64,000 nucleotides of DNA, from the NCBI GenBank assembly GCA_017312345.1, contig BLAA01000001.1:620001-684000 (forward strand). Direction: 5' to 3'. Shown here piece by piece: positions 26,770 to 38,790 of the stretch. The position numbers and the translations under genes are program-made. Under the pieces are notes generated by a model. That model ran no database searches, had not been told where the DNA came from, and saw only the letters and a list, made by a program, of their open reading frames with translations. The DNA comes from Candidatus Denitrolinea symbiosum (GTDB taxonomy: Bacteria; Chloroflexota; Anaerolineae; Anaerolineales; Villigracilaceae). Position 1 is the first letter of the stretch; the number at the start of each line of letters is the position of its first letter.

Positions 26770-27690
26770 GTGCAGCATTACCGTTCCCTCGCCGACGTAT
26801 CGCTTCAAAACGCCTGGCTGACGATCGGCGTCTTCGACGGCGTCCATCGCGGTCACCAGGCGATCTTGCGTCAACTCACCGCGGGCGCGCACGCCCTCGG
26901 CGCGCCGGCCGTTTTGCTGACCTTCGACCCGCATCCCGCCTTCGTCCTCGCGGGACGCGACATCCGGCTGCTGACCACTCCCGACGAACGCGCCGCGCTC
27001 GCCGCTTCCCTGAACGTGGACGCGGTCATCACCTTCCCGTTCGACCGGGCCGCGGCGAACACCTCCGCGCGCGACTTCATGGCGCGCCTCAAAGACCATC
27101 TGGGTTTGAGTCATCTGATCATCGGCTACGATTTCGCGCTGGGGAAAAACCGCGAGGGCAACGCCGAACGCCTGACCGAATTGGGACGCGAACTCGGATA
27201 CGCCGTCTCGGTGGTGGACGCGGTCAACGACGCGGGCGGCGTCGTCTCCTCGACCGAGATCCGCGGCCTCGTCTCGCGCGGGGACGTGGAGGCGGCCGCG
27301 CGTCTGCTCGGACGCGGCTACGCGCTCTCGGGAACGGTCATCCACGGCGACGGACGCGGGCGGCGCATCAACATCCCGACCGCGAACATCCATTACCCCG
27401 AATCAAAACTCCTGCCCGCGAACGGAGTCTACGCCTGCCGCGCCTGCCTCGGCGCGGACGTGTACGCGGCCGCAACCAACGTCGGCTACAACCTCACCTT
27501 CACCCCCGACAAGCGGACGGTCAATGTGGAGGCGTACCTCCTCGATTTCGACCGCGACATCTACGGCGAGACGTTGACGCTCGAATTCGTCTCCCGCCTG
27601 CGCGATGAATTAAAATTCGATTCGGTGGACGCGCTGCTGCAACAGATCGACGCGGACGTTGAGCAGACGCGGAGATTATTGTCCGCTTGA
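26770..27690 (+). CDS. ribF: Bifunctional riboflavin kinase/FAD synthetase
   Basis: A 306-residue two-domain enzyme making FMN and then FAD. The N-terminal nucleotidyltransferase domain has IGVFDGVHRGHQA (19-31), LTFDPHP and the STEIRGLVSRGDV block; the C-terminal riboflavin kinase domain has GTVIHGDGRGRRINIPTAN and the VNVEAYLLDF strand. GTG start. It follows truB, as is common, separated by the paired palindromes. Confidence 0.95.
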   Translation: MQHYRSLADVSLQNAWLTIGVFDGVHRGHQAILRQLTAGAHALGAPAVLLTFDPHPAFVLAGRDIRLLTTPDERAALAASLNVDAVITFPFDRAAANTSARDFMARLKDHLGLSHLIIGYDFALGKNREGNAERLTELGRELGYAVSVVDAVNDAGGVVSSTEIRGLVSRGDVEAAARLLGRGYALSGTVIHGDGRGRRINIPTANIHYPESKLLPANGVYACRACLGADVYAAATNVGYNLTFTPDKRTVNVEAYLLDFDRDIYGETLTLEFVSRLRDELKFDSVDALLQQIDADVEQTRRLLSA

Positions 27691-27717
27691 TTGACGCCTT
27701 GTTGAAAAGAGAACGCC

Positions 27718-28353
27718 ATGTTTCCCACAGATTTGGATCGTCGAAGAGAAGAAGAGCGCGTCCGCAAAGAGGGACGCCTCCCGCCCGGCCAATCGTTGAC
27801 GGTGAAATTCCCCGTCCTGCATTATGGGCCGGTCCCGCCGTTCAACCCGTCCACGTGGAATTTCCGCGTCTGGGGCGAGGTGGAGGCGGAGAAAGCCTGG
27901 ACGTGGGACGAGTTCAATCAACTGCCGCGCGCCAAAATCCAGATGGACATCCACTGCGTGACGCGCTGGAGCAAATTCGATACGGTCTGGGAGGGCGTGT
28001 CGGTGCGGACGCTGGTCGAAAACGGCCTCGTCCAGATCAAACCGTCCGCGACGCACTTGATGCAGCACGCCGAGTTCGGATTCACCGTCAACCTGCCCAT
28101 CGAGGTCGCGCTGGCGGATAACTTCCTGCTCGCGACCCATCTGAACGGCGAGCCGATCACGCCCGATCATGGATATCCCCTGCGCGGCGTGGTGGGATTC
28201 ATCCCCGGCCGCGAGCTGGAGACTCCCTATTTTTGGAAGGGCGCCAAGTGGCTGCGCTCGCTGGAATTCATGCCGCATGACCGCAAGGGGTTCTGGGAGC
28301 AGGCCGGTTATCACAACCGCGCGGATGTGTGGAAGGAAGAACGATTCGGTTAA
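27718..28353 (+). CDS. Sulfite-oxidase-family molybdopterin oxidoreductase, cytosolic form
   Basis: A 211-residue single-domain oxidoreductase of the sulfite oxidase/MsrP superfamily. Cys79 in DIHCVTRWS is the expected molybdenum ligand; GFTVNLP, PLRGVVGFIPGRE and GAKWLRSLEFM complete the Moco domain. There is no Tat signal and no heme or dimerisation domain, so it should be cytosolic with an unknown electron partner. It starts 27 bp after ribF and is probably co-transcribed. Substrate cannot be told from sequence. Confidence 0.88.
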   Translation: MFPTDLDRRREEERVRKEGRLPPGQSLTVKFPVLHYGPVPPFNPSTWNFRVWGEVEAEKAWTWDEFNQLPRAKIQMDIHCVTRWSKFDTVWEGVSVRTLVENGLVQIKPSATHLMQHAEFGFTVNLPIEVALADNFLLATHLNGEPITPDHGYPLRGVVGFIPGRELETPYFWKGAKWLRSLEFMPHDRKGFWEQAGYHNRADVWKEERFG

Positions 28354-28560
28354 CCATATCGGGCGAGGCGATGAGTCTCGCCCGAAATCTTAATGTTACG
28401 GCGCAGGAGCCGGGACCGGGAAGGCGTCTTTGCGATCTTCGCGGCCTTGCGCTTCAACCGGTTTGCCCGGCTTAATTTGAGAAAATCACGTCCAGCCTCC
28501 CGCCCGCCTTGCGCCGGATCGTTAACTGCTGATAAGATTAAAGGACAGACGCGAGAGAAG

Positions 28561-31356
28561 ATGAAACAAGAATTTTACGGTCCCAATTTCGCCCATATTT
28601 TAGAAATGTATCAACGGTACCGGGCGGACCCAAACAGCCTTGACGAGGAGAGCCGCAGGTTCTTTCAGAACTGGTCTCCTCCTGAGAACGAGGGGGCGCG
28701 CCCTCCCAACACGGCCGACGCCGCGCTTTCCGCCTTCAACTTAACCGCTGTGACGGGGGCGATTGATCTGGCCCGTTCGATCCGCTCCTACGGCTACCTT
28801 TCCGCCAATCTCAACCCGCTGGACCCCGCGCGGGAAGAAAATCCGCTTGTCAGCCTGGAATTTTACGGGCTAACCCCGGCGGATCTGGAATCTTTGCCCG
28901 CCAGCCTTTTGAATATCTCCGGCGCGGGGGACGAAAACGCGCGCGAGGCCATTGAGTCCCTGCGTTCCATTTACTCCGGGAGCGTCGGCTACGATTACGC
29001 GTACATCCGCGTCCCCGAAGAGCGCGAGTGGTTGTACCGGGCGGCGGAACGCGGGGCGTACCGTCAACAACCGTTCGACGGGAAAAAGCTCCTGGAACGC
29101 CTGAGCCAGATCGAGGCGTTCGAACTGTTCCTGCACCGCGTTTATCCGGGCAAAACCCGTTTCTCCATCGAGGGGCTGGACATGCTCATCCCCATGCTGG
29201 ACGAGATCGTGGAATCTGCCTCCCGCGCCAAACTTAAGACAGTCTTGATCGGCATGGCGCATCGCGGGCGGTTAAACGTCCTCGCGCATGTTTTACACAA
29301 ACCATACGCCCAGATTTTGGCGGAATTTGCCGACCCGAAAGGCCGCGCCACCACCTGGGATGAACTCGGCTGGACCGGCGACGTGAAATATCACATCGGC
29401 GCGCAGAAAGCGATCGGCGGCGGCGCGGAGACGGATCTGGTCATCCATATGCCGGCCAACCCGAGTCACCTCGAGCAGGTGGACCCGGCGCTGGTCGGCA
29501 TGGCGCGGGCATACGACACAAAGACGGAAGGCGGCGGCGCCCCGAAATACGAAAACAAATCCCTGCCGATCTTGATCCACGGCGACGCGGCCTTCACCGG
29601 CCAGGGGATTGTGGCGGAGACTTTGAATTTCTCCCGCATCCCGGGCTATAGCGTCGGCGGGACGGTGCATATCGTTTCCAATAATCAACTTGGATTTACG
29701 GCGGAGGGCGGCGAATCGCGCGGCAGCCTGCACGCCAGCGACCTGGCGGCGGGTTTTGAAATCCCCGTGATACACGTCAACGCAGACGACCCGCCGGCCT
29801 GTCTCGAAGCCGCCCGGACCGCTTTCGCCTATCGCCAGACGTTCCAAAAAGATTTTGTGATCAACCTGATCGGCTATCGGCGGTACGGTCATAACGAAGG
29901 GGACGAACCGCGTTTTACGCAGCCGGTCATGTATCGCAAAATTGACGCGCATCCCACCGTCAGAAAAATCTGGGCGGACAAACTGGAGGCGGAAAAGGCG
30001 GCGGAGCCGGGCGAAGCCGGGCAGATCCTGCAAAGCTTCCTCAAAGACCTGCAACAGATCAGCGAAAAACTGGACGCCGAAAAGGAACTGGTCGAACCGC
30101 TTCCGCAGGTTCCCCCAAAGGGCGCGGCGCAAAAAGTAAAAACCGGCGTATCTCAAAAACGCCTCAGGGATTTAAATCAGGCGCTGCTTCAATTCCCGGC
30201 GGACTTCCGCCTGAATCCGAAGCTGGCGAAATTCATGGAAAAACGGAGAAGCCTGTTCGATGACGCCCAGGCCAGGGTGGACTGGGCGACAGCCGAGGAA
30301 CTGGCGTTCGCCTCCATCCTGGAAGAGGGGATCGCGGTCCGCCTGACGGGACAAGACAGCGTGCGCGGGACGTTCAGCCAGCGTCACGCCGCCTTTTACG
30401 ACGCGGAAACGGGCCAGCCGCGCATCCCCCTGCAAACGATCCCGCAGGCCCGGGCCGCGTTCGAAGCGCTGAACAGTCCGCTGAGCGAGGCGGGAGCGGT
30501 CGGCTTTGAAATCGGCTACAACCTCGCCGCGCCGGAGCGGCTCGTCGTCTGGGAGGCGCAATACGGCGACTTTGTCAATAACGCGCAGGGCATGATCGAC
30601 GAGTTCCTGCTTTCGGGACGCGCCAAATGGGGCTTTGCCCCCTCCCTGGTTTTACTGCTGCCGCACGGGAATGAAGGCCAGGGGCCAGACCATTCGAGCG
30701 CGCGCATCGAACGCTTCCTCGGGTTGGCAGCCGAGACGAACGTCCGCATCGCGTATCCCTCCACGGCGGCGCAGTACTTCCATTTGCTGCGCCGCCAGGC
30801 GCTGGTCTTGAAGACGGACCCCCTGCCCCTGGTCGTCTTCACGCCGAAGGGATTGTTAAGGAGCCCGCTGTCGGCCTCTCCGGTGGAAGAATTAACTTCG
30901 GGAAAATGGTATCGCATCTTGGACGACCCGGACCTGCCCGGCGAAAAATCCGACGTCAGAAACGTCATTCTGTGCAGCGGACGCATTTACGCCGACCTGG
31001 CGGCGAGCGAACTGCGCCGGGAAAACAAGGACGACGCGCTTGTGCGCGTGGAGCAACTGTATCCATTTCCAGAAAAACAATTGAAAGCGCTGCTGGACGG
31101 GTATCCGAATCTGGAACGCTTGATCTGGGCGCAGGAGGAGCCGTTCAACATGGGAGCCTGGAAATATTTGCGACCGTTGCTCAGGGATTTGGCGGAAGGA
31201 AAACTGACGGTGCATTACGTGGGCAGACCCGAAAGCGCCAGCCCGGCCGAAGGTTCTTCGACGCTGTATCGGGCCAATCAACGCTCCCTGGTCGAGCAGG
31301 CCTTTATGTTCGAAAAGAAATCGCAGACATCCAGCGTTGTGAAAATGAGAGGTTGA
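28561..31356 (+). CDS. sucA: 2-oxoglutarate dehydrogenase E1 component
   Basis: A 931-residue thiamine-diphosphate E1 of the citric-acid-cycle 2-oxoglutarate dehydrogenase. The N-terminal E2-contact helix FYGPNFAHILEMYQRY is present; IGMAHRGRLNVLAHV, HGDAAFTGQGIVAETL, GYRRYGHNEGDEP and WEAQYGDFVNNAQ are diagnostic. The ATG at 28561 is used because the longer upstream frame is not conserved in character. The stop is 1 bp before sucB, so the two are an operon. A lipoamide dehydrogenase gene is not adjacent. Confidence 0.96.
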   Translation: MKQEFYGPNFAHILEMYQRYRADPNSLDEESRRFFQNWSPPENEGARPPNTADAALSAFNLTAVTGAIDLARSIRSYGYLSANLNPLDPAREENPLVSLEFYGLTPADLESLPASLLNISGAGDENAREAIESLRSIYSGSVGYDYAYIRVPEEREWLYRAAERGAYRQQPFDGKKLLERLSQIEAFELFLHRVYPGKTRFSIEGLDMLIPMLDEIVESASRAKLKTVLIGMAHRGRLNVLAHVLHKPYAQILAEFADPKGRATTWDELGWTGDVKYHIGAQKAIGGGAETDLVIHMPANPSHLEQVDPALVGMARAYDTKTEGGGAPKYENKSLPILIHGDAAFTGQGIVAETLNFSRIPGYSVGGTVHIVSNNQLGFTAEGGESRGSLHASDLAAGFEIPVIHVNADDPPACLEAARTAFAYRQTFQKDFVINLIGYRRYGHNEGDEPRFTQPVMYRKIDAHPTVRKIWADKLEAEKAAEPGEAGQILQSFLKDLQQISEKLDAEKELVEPLPQVPPKGAAQKVKTGVSQKRLRDLNQALLQFPADFRLNPKLAKFMEKRRSLFDDAQARVDWATAEELAFASILEEGIAVRLTGQDSVRGTFSQRHAAFYDAETGQPRIPLQTIPQARAAFEALNSPLSEAGAVGFEIGYNLAAPERLVVWEAQYGDFVNNAQGMIDEFLLSGRAKWGFAPSLVLLLPHGNEGQGPDHSSARIERFLGLAAETNVRIAYPSTAAQYFHLLRRQALVLKTDPLPLVVFTPKGLLRSPLSASPVEELTSGKWYRILDDPDLPGEKSDVRNVILCSGRIYADLAASELRRENKDDALVRVEQLYPFPEKQLKALLDGYPNLERLIWAQEEPFNMGAWKYLRPLLRDLAEGKLTVHYVGRPESASPAEGSSTLYRANQRSLVEQAFMFEKKSQTSSVVKMRG

Positions 31357-31357
31357 C

Positions 31358-32578
31358 ATGACGGTAAACATTACTGTTCCTGAATTGGGCGAATCCGTAT
31401 TGGACGCGACCGTCTCTGCCTGGCTTAAACAGGAGGGAGACTTCGTCAATATGGGAGACGTCCTGGTTGAATTGGAGACGGACAAGGTCAACGTGGAGGT
31501 GGGCGCAAAAGTCTCGGGCGTTTTACAGAAAATCCAGGCCCCCAAAGGAAGCGACGTTAAGGTGGGAGACGTCCTGGGCCTGCTCGACGAGAAACAAAGC
31601 CAGACGAAGACCCCCCAACCCGTCGCGGAGGCGGAGCCGCTCAAGGAAGCGGCGCAAGGGACGCCTGCAGAACGCGCGCCTGCGCGGCAGGTCTCGCCGG
31701 TGGCGGCCCGCCTGGCCCGGGAAAAGAACGTGGACCTCGACAAGGTCGCCGGCTCCGGGGGCGACGGACGCGTCACCAGGGCGGATGTTGAGTCGTATTT
31801 GCGGGCGGCGGAGAAACAGGACGCGGCCAAACTGGAGTCGGACGCGGCCGCGCCGGGTCGGGCGGATTCGTCCGCCTCCCGAAGCGAGGCGCGGGTCAAA
31901 ATGACGCGGCGCCGCCGCACCATCGCGCAGCGGCTGCTGGAAGCCAGACAAAGCGCCGCCATGCTGACCACATTCAACGAAATTGACATGAGCGCGGCGA
32001 TGGACCTGCGAAAACGCCGCAACGAAGAATTTCAAAAACGGCACGGCGTCAAACTGGGATTCATGTCCCTGTTTACCAGGGCCGCCATCAGCGCGTTGAA
32101 GTTGTTCCCCGCCCTCAACGCCGAACTGGACGGCGACGAGATTGTCTATAAAAACTATTACGACATCGGCATCGCGATCGGCTCCGAAGAAGGCCTGGTC
32201 GTGCCGGTGATCCGCGACGCCGATAAACTTTCCTTTGCCGACATCGAAAAACGCATCAAGGACTTTTCGGAGAAAACGCGGCTGGGAAAATTATCGGTGG
32301 AGGATTTGCGCGGCGGCACGTTCACCATCACCAACGGCGGCGTGTTCGGATCGCTGCTCAGCACGCCGATCTTGAATTTGCCGCAAGTCGGGATTCTCGG
32401 CTTGCATAAAATCGAAGACCGTCCGATTGCATTGAACGGCCAGGCGGCGATCAAGCCCATGATGTACGTCGCGCTCAGCTACGATCATCGGATCGTTGAC
32501 GGCCGCGAATCGGTTCAGTTTCTCGTGCATATCAAGCAGTTGATGGAAGACCCGGCCTGGATGCTGGTGGAAGGCTGA
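31358..32578 (+). CDS. sucB: 2-oxoglutarate dehydrogenase E2 (dihydrolipoyl succinyltransferase)
   Basis: A 406-residue E2. The lipoyl domain has the modified Lys43 in ETDKVNVEV; a Pro/Ala/Glu linker, a peripheral-subunit-binding domain (RQVSPVAARLAREKNVDL) and the acyltransferase core follow. Catalytic His377 and Asp381 lie in the YDHRIVDGRE motif. One lipoyl domain, normal length. It follows sucA directly. Confidence 0.96.
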   Translation: MTVNITVPELGESVLDATVSAWLKQEGDFVNMGDVLVELETDKVNVEVGAKVSGVLQKIQAPKGSDVKVGDVLGLLDEKQSQTKTPQPVAEAEPLKEAAQGTPAERAPARQVSPVAARLAREKNVDLDKVAGSGGDGRVTRADVESYLRAAEKQDAAKLESDAAAPGRADSSASRSEARVKMTRRRRTIAQRLLEARQSAAMLTTFNEIDMSAAMDLRKRRNEEFQKRHGVKLGFMSLFTRAAISALKLFPALNAELDGDEIVYKNYYDIGIAIGSEEGLVVPVIRDADKLSFADIEKRIKDFSEKTRLGKLSVEDLRGGTFTITNGGVFGSLLSTPILNLPQVGILGLHKIEDRPIALNGQAAIKPMMYVALSYDHRIVDGRESVQFLVHIKQLMEDPAWMLVEG

Positions 32579-32776
32579 GCGGAAGCGCGCGGCTGAAGTT
32601 CTCATAAATCCTTCGTTCTTTCGTTCAAACCTGCGGGACGGCGCGTAACGCCGGCCGCGATCTGGCTCTGTGAGGGGAAATTGAGCCTTTTAACCGCCCG
32701 CGCTGGGCTTCGTTGGCGCGTTTTCCCAGGCGCGGCTTCTTTACGGGGGCATTTTCGTGAAAATTTTCATAGCCTA

Positions 32777-32805
32777 TTGAATTTTCCTTGCATTTTTGTT
32801 ATGAT
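32777..32805 (+). promoter_or_regulatory. Candidate promoter of the subtilase gene
   Basis: TTGAAT (32777-32782), 17-bp spacer, TATGAT (32800-32805). It would give a leader of about 205 nt before the ATG at 33017. Confidence 0.6.
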
Positions 32806-32818
32806 GATACTGTCTGCC

Positions 32819-32972
32819 AGACCGAACGGGCCAATCTGCTGCAAGGCGGCGCAAAGCGGACGATGGAAAAGCAGGCCGCTGATTTGTCGAAGGTATCGTG
32901 TGTCCGACGGTCATGGTTTCTCAAAGGAGGTTTTTATATCAAGATAACTCAAATTCTCCTGATCTTGTTTTT
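32819..32972 (+). promoter_or_regulatory. Structured 5' leader with possible riboswitch-like fold and terminator
   Basis: GACCG near 32820 pairs with CGGTC near 32910, enclosing a GCAA-tetraloop hairpin (CTGCT-GCAA-GGCGG) followed by CGCAAAGC, and an AGCGG...CCGCT arm. The tetraloop hairpin plus GCAAAGC recalls the c-di-GMP-I (GEMM) aptamer, but the 3' half does not match well. Then come an AAAGGAGG with no start codon after it, and CAAGAT (32940-32945) / ATCTTG (32962-32967) with TTTTT, a possible weak terminator. Structure is likely; ligand is a guess. Confidence 0.4.
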
Positions 32973-33016
32973 CTGTGGAAAACCCGAACACAAGTCAACC
33001 ATAAGGAGAATACAGG

Positions 33017-35593
33017 ATGAATGCAAAATGGTTTAGAACCGCGCTGATTGTCGCAATGCTGGCGGTCTGCATCGCGCCCTCGGTTTCGGCCGGCGATGGC
33101 GGCCCGCTTCTTCCGCTTGACGCGTCCCCTTCGGCGGAAAACGGGGAACTGACCGATGAAACGCCTCATTTATGGTTCGTTGAAATGACGGGCGCGCCGG
33201 TTGCCGATGGGAACGCCCAAAAAACGGTCGATTCTGAACAACAGAAATTCCGTGCTGAAGCAAAAAAAGAGAAGATCAAGTACACGGAACGCTACCGCTA
33301 CAGCGCCCTGTGGAACGGTTTCTCGGTTTCTGCCGCCACGTCCGAACTCGGGAAACTGAGCCGTATTCCGGGCGTCAAGGCGATCTACCCCGTCTCGGTA
33401 ATCCCCATCCCGCAGACCGCGGCTTCCTCCTACAACCCCGAACTATACACCTCGCTCGCCATGATCGGCGCGGATGTCGCGCAGTCTGAACTGGGCTACA
33501 CCGGCAAAGGGATCAAAGTCGCGGTAATGGACACCGGCATTGACTACGATCATCCCGACCTGGGCGGATGTTTCGGCTTTGGCTGCCGCGTCGCAAAAGG
33601 CTGGGACTTTGTCGGCGATGCCTATAATGCGGACGATACCTCGCCCAGTTACAACCCGGTCCCGGCGCCCGATCCCTACCCGGATGACTGCAACGGTCAC
33701 GGGACGCACGTGTCCGGCATCATCGGCGCGAACGGCGTCGTCAAGGGCGTGGCGCCTGAAGTGACCTTTGGCGCATATCGCGTCTTTGGCTGCGAAGGCT
33801 CCACCACCGACGACATCATGCTGGCCGCCATGGAGCGCGCCTACAAAGACAGGATGCAAGTCTTGAATATGAGCATCGGCTCGCCGTACGATTGGCCGCA
33901 GTCTCCTACCGCTGTGGCGGCTTCGCGCCTGGTGAGGAAGGGAATGGTCGTTGTCGCTTCCATCGGCAACAGCGGCGCGAACGGACTGTATTCAGCGGGC
34001 TCCCCAGGGCTTGGGGATGAAGTCATTGGCGTGGCCTCCTTCGATAACACGGATGTCTTGCTGCCCTACTTTGAGGTCAACGGCGCCAAGATCGGCTACA
34101 TTTCCATGACGTTTGCCGGTCCCACGCCGACCTCCGGCACAGAAGAGATCGTCTATGTCGGGCGGGGCTGCAATGCCGACGCCTACCTGGCGGACCCCAA
34201 CGGGAAGGTTGCCCTGATCTCCCGCGGCGCCTGCTCGTTTGGCGAGAAGGCCGCCAAGGCGATCACGGCAGGCGCAACGGCTGTGGCTATTTACAACAAT
34301 GCCGCCGGCGTCTTTAGCGGGACTCTCGGCGCTCCCATTGACGGCGTTACCCCTGTGGTGGGCATTTCCCTGGCCGATGGATTGTTCATCCAGGCGCAAA
34401 CCGCTCCCATTTCCATGACCTGGACCGACCAGCAGGCGTCCTTCCCCAGCCCAACCGGCGGACTGATCTCCTCCTTCAGCTCCTACGGCCTCTCGCCCGA
34501 CCTGGCGCTGAAACCGGATATCGGCGCGCCGGGCGGCAACATCTACTCGACCTTCCCCCTGGAACAGGGCGGTTACGCCACCTTGAGCGGCACGTCCATG
34601 GCATCGCCGCACGTGGCCGGCAGCGCGGCCCTGTTGTTGCAGGCCTTCAGGCATCCCGGCTGGTATTGGAAGCAACACCACTGGTTCCGCCACCTGAGCG
34701 CGGATAAAGTCCGCGATGTACTGCAGAACAGCGCGGATCCCGCGTTGTGGTGGGGGAATCCCGGACTGGGCTACCTGGATAACGTCCACCGGCAGGGCGC
34801 CGGCATGGCGCGCATTGACGAGGCCATCCTGGCCACCACTCGCGTCCGGCCCGGCAAACTGTCTCTGGGCGAAAGCGCCGCAGGCCCCGTCACCCGCGCG
34901 TTGAAGATCGAAAATAACGGCAACGCGCAGGCCACCTACGATCTCTCGTTCGAAAACGCGTTGTCCACCAGCGGCGTGATTACTCCGGGTTTCTTTGACT
35001 CCGACGCGACTGTCGCTTTCAGCGCGTCCAGCGTCACCATCCCGCGCCGCGGCGAAAAGAAGATTTACGTCACCGTTACCCCGCCCACCTATCCCGATCA
35101 GGGTCAGTACGGCGGCTACATCATCATCACGCCTCGCGACGGCAGCCCGGCCCTCCGTGTGCCGTTCGCCGGGTTCGTGGGCGATTACCAGTCCATCCAG
35201 GCGCTGACCGATCCTTACGGCCTGCCGCTGCTGACCGATCAGTTCTACGACGATACGGTGACGACGTTCACCCTGGCCGGTGGCGACCTGCCTTACGTCC
35301 TGGTACACCTGGAGCATCAGTCCCGCCTGTTCCGAATCGAGGCCTTCGACGCGGTCACAGGCAAGTCGGTGGGCAGCGTCCTCGATATGGAATATATGAT
35401 CCGCAACAGCACATCCACCGGCTTCTTCGCCTTTGCCTGGGATGGAACGACGACCCGGCACAGAAGATCCTACACCGTTCCGAATGGACAGTATTTCGTG
35501 AAACTTTCGGTCCTCAAGGCCCTCGGCAGTTACAGGAATCCCGCAGACTGGGAGACTTGGACTTCCCCGATCTTCACCATCGCGCGGCCGTAA
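33017..35593 (+). CDS. Secreted subtilisin-like (S8) serine protease with PA domain
   Basis: An 858-residue exported protease. Signal peptide 1-25 (hydrophobic core, cleavage after VSA), an inhibitor-like propeptide (about 50-130), then the S8 domain with Asp172 (MDTGID), His228 (GHGTHVSG) and Ser527 (GTSMASPHVAG). A protease-associated (PA) domain is inserted at about 370-470 (GCNADAYLADPNGKVALISRG). After the catalytic domain come Fn3-like beta domains (ARPGKLSLGE..., KIYVTVTPPTYP). AAGGAG lies 8 nt before the ATG. Probably degrades extracellular protein. Single gene with its own promoter, leader and terminator. Confidence 0.94.
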   Translation: MNAKWFRTALIVAMLAVCIAPSVSAGDGGPLLPLDASPSAENGELTDETPHLWFVEMTGAPVADGNAQKTVDSEQQKFRAEAKKEKIKYTERYRYSALWNGFSVSAATSELGKLSRIPGVKAIYPVSVIPIPQTAASSYNPELYTSLAMIGADVAQSELGYTGKGIKVAVMDTGIDYDHPDLGGCFGFGCRVAKGWDFVGDAYNADDTSPSYNPVPAPDPYPDDCNGHGTHVSGIIGANGVVKGVAPEVTFGAYRVFGCEGSTTDDIMLAAMERAYKDRMQVLNMSIGSPYDWPQSPTAVAASRLVRKGMVVVASIGNSGANGLYSAGSPGLGDEVIGVASFDNTDVLLPYFEVNGAKIGYISMTFAGPTPTSGTEEIVYVGRGCNADAYLADPNGKVALISRGACSFGEKAAKAITAGATAVAIYNNAAGVFSGTLGAPIDGVTPVVGISLADGLFIQAQTAPISMTWTDQQASFPSPTGGLISSFSSYGLSPDLALKPDIGAPGGNIYSTFPLEQGGYATLSGTSMASPHVAGSAALLLQAFRHPGWYWKQHHWFRHLSADKVRDVLQNSADPALWWGNPGLGYLDNVHRQGAGMARIDEAILATTRVRPGKLSLGESAAGPVTRALKIENNGNAQATYDLSFENALSTSGVITPGFFDSDATVAFSASSVTIPRRGEKKIYVTVTPPTYPDQGQYGGYIIITPRDGSPALRVPFAGFVGDYQSIQALTDPYGLPLLTDQFYDDTVTTFTLAGGDLPYVLVHLEHQSRLFRIEAFDAVTGKSVGSVLDMEYMIRNSTSTGFFAFAWDGTTTRHRRSYTVPNGQYFVKLSVLKALGSYRNPADWETWTSPIFTIARP

Positions 35594-35616
35594 ACCAATG
35601 CTGTTCAGTTAATGCT

Positions 35617-35656
35617 CAGGCTGGCAGGATTTTCCCTGCCAGCCTGATGTTTTCTT
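35617..35656 (+). terminator. Intrinsic terminator of the subtilase gene
   Basis: Perfect 12-bp stem CAGGCTGGCAGG (35617-35628) with CCTGCCAGCCTG (35635-35646), followed by ATGTTTTCTT. Confidence 0.9.
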
Positions 35657-35734
35657 AGCTGGGCGTTTGGAGCGGGGCGACGGCCATGCCGGGCATGAAG
35701 ACGCCTTTATTTCGTCAAAATGGAGGCCGCTTTC

Positions 35735-38257
<2,523 letters not shown>

Positions 38258-38307
38258 AGTGGCTCTTTCGTTCGATAGAAACCTGGTTTTTGAGTGTTAC
38301 AGGCATT

Positions 38308-38347
38308 AAAAAGACACGAGTCCGCCGAGAACTGACTTCGTGTCTTT
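38308..38347 (-). terminator. Terminator-like hairpin in the gyrA leader
   Basis: Perfect 10-bp inverted repeat AAAGACACGA (38310-38319) and TCGTGTCTTT (38338-38347). On the minus strand the stem is followed by TTTTTAA, giving an intrinsic-terminator shape about 50 nt before the gyrA ATG and downstream of a TATAAT at about 38376-38381. This could be an attenuator of gyrA. Confidence 0.6.
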
Positions 38348-38498
38348 AGATGAAGTACACGCTGTAGTTAGGGTAATTATACCATGCGCTCCCTGTCGAA
38401 AATGCCCCGAAAGACGAGAAGTTCATGAGAATCGCTGTGAATTTTCGACGCGCAGCATATGCCGGGCTGCCAGTCCAGTTTGCGGCGTTTAAAACAAA

Positions 38499-38518
38499 AG
38501 ACCCGATTTCTCGGGTCT
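38499..38518 (-). terminator. Terminator downstream of tRNA-Leu
   Basis: AGACCCGA (38499-38506) and TCGGGTCT (38511-38518), loop of four; on the minus strand followed by TTTGTTTTAAA. It lies 10 bp past the tRNA 3' end. Confidence 0.75.
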
Positions 38519-38527
38519 CATGTTCTG

Positions 38528-38611
38528 TGCCGAAGGAGGGACTTGAACCCTCACGACCTTGCGGCCACTAAGCCCTGAACCTAGCGCGTCTGCCAATTCC
38601 GCCACTTCGGC
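38528..38611 (-). tRNA. tRNA-Leu (anticodon CAG)
   Basis: Acceptor GCCGAAG pairs with CTTCGGC; the class-II long variable arm (GTGGCCGCAAGGTCGT) marks Leu. The anticodon loop is TTCAGGG between CTAGG and CTTAG, giving CAG for CUG codons. T-loop GGTTCAAGTCC. No CCA encoded. 84 nt. Confidence 0.93.
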
Positions 38612-38654
38612 TTGAAGTGCCTGCTTATTTTATCCGAATCGTTTTTTTTGTCAA

Positions 38655-38790
38655 CTGAATTTCGGGAAAAATGCCGCGAATTTGCGAACCCTGGCGTCGC
38701 TTGCAAGGGCAGGTGTGACGCGAAGAACCCCAAAGAAATTCGCAAAATTCGCCTATTCGTAATATTCGCGTTCCAATCTGTATTCAACCT
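38655..38790. repeat. ATTCGCG-type dispersed intergenic repeat
   Basis: Contains GCCGCGAATTTGCGAACCCT, CTTGCAAGGGCAGGTGTG and several ATTCGC words, ending TTCGCGTTCCA. Core and right end match the repeat at 59085-59160, and the core is also seen inside the MITE-like element at 11624-11818. Confidence 0.6.

Noticed and set aside
32819..32915. Firm annotation as a c-di-GMP-I riboswitch
   Set aside because: Only the tetraloop hairpin and GCAAAGC match; the conserved 3' half is missing, so it is kept as a candidate structure only.
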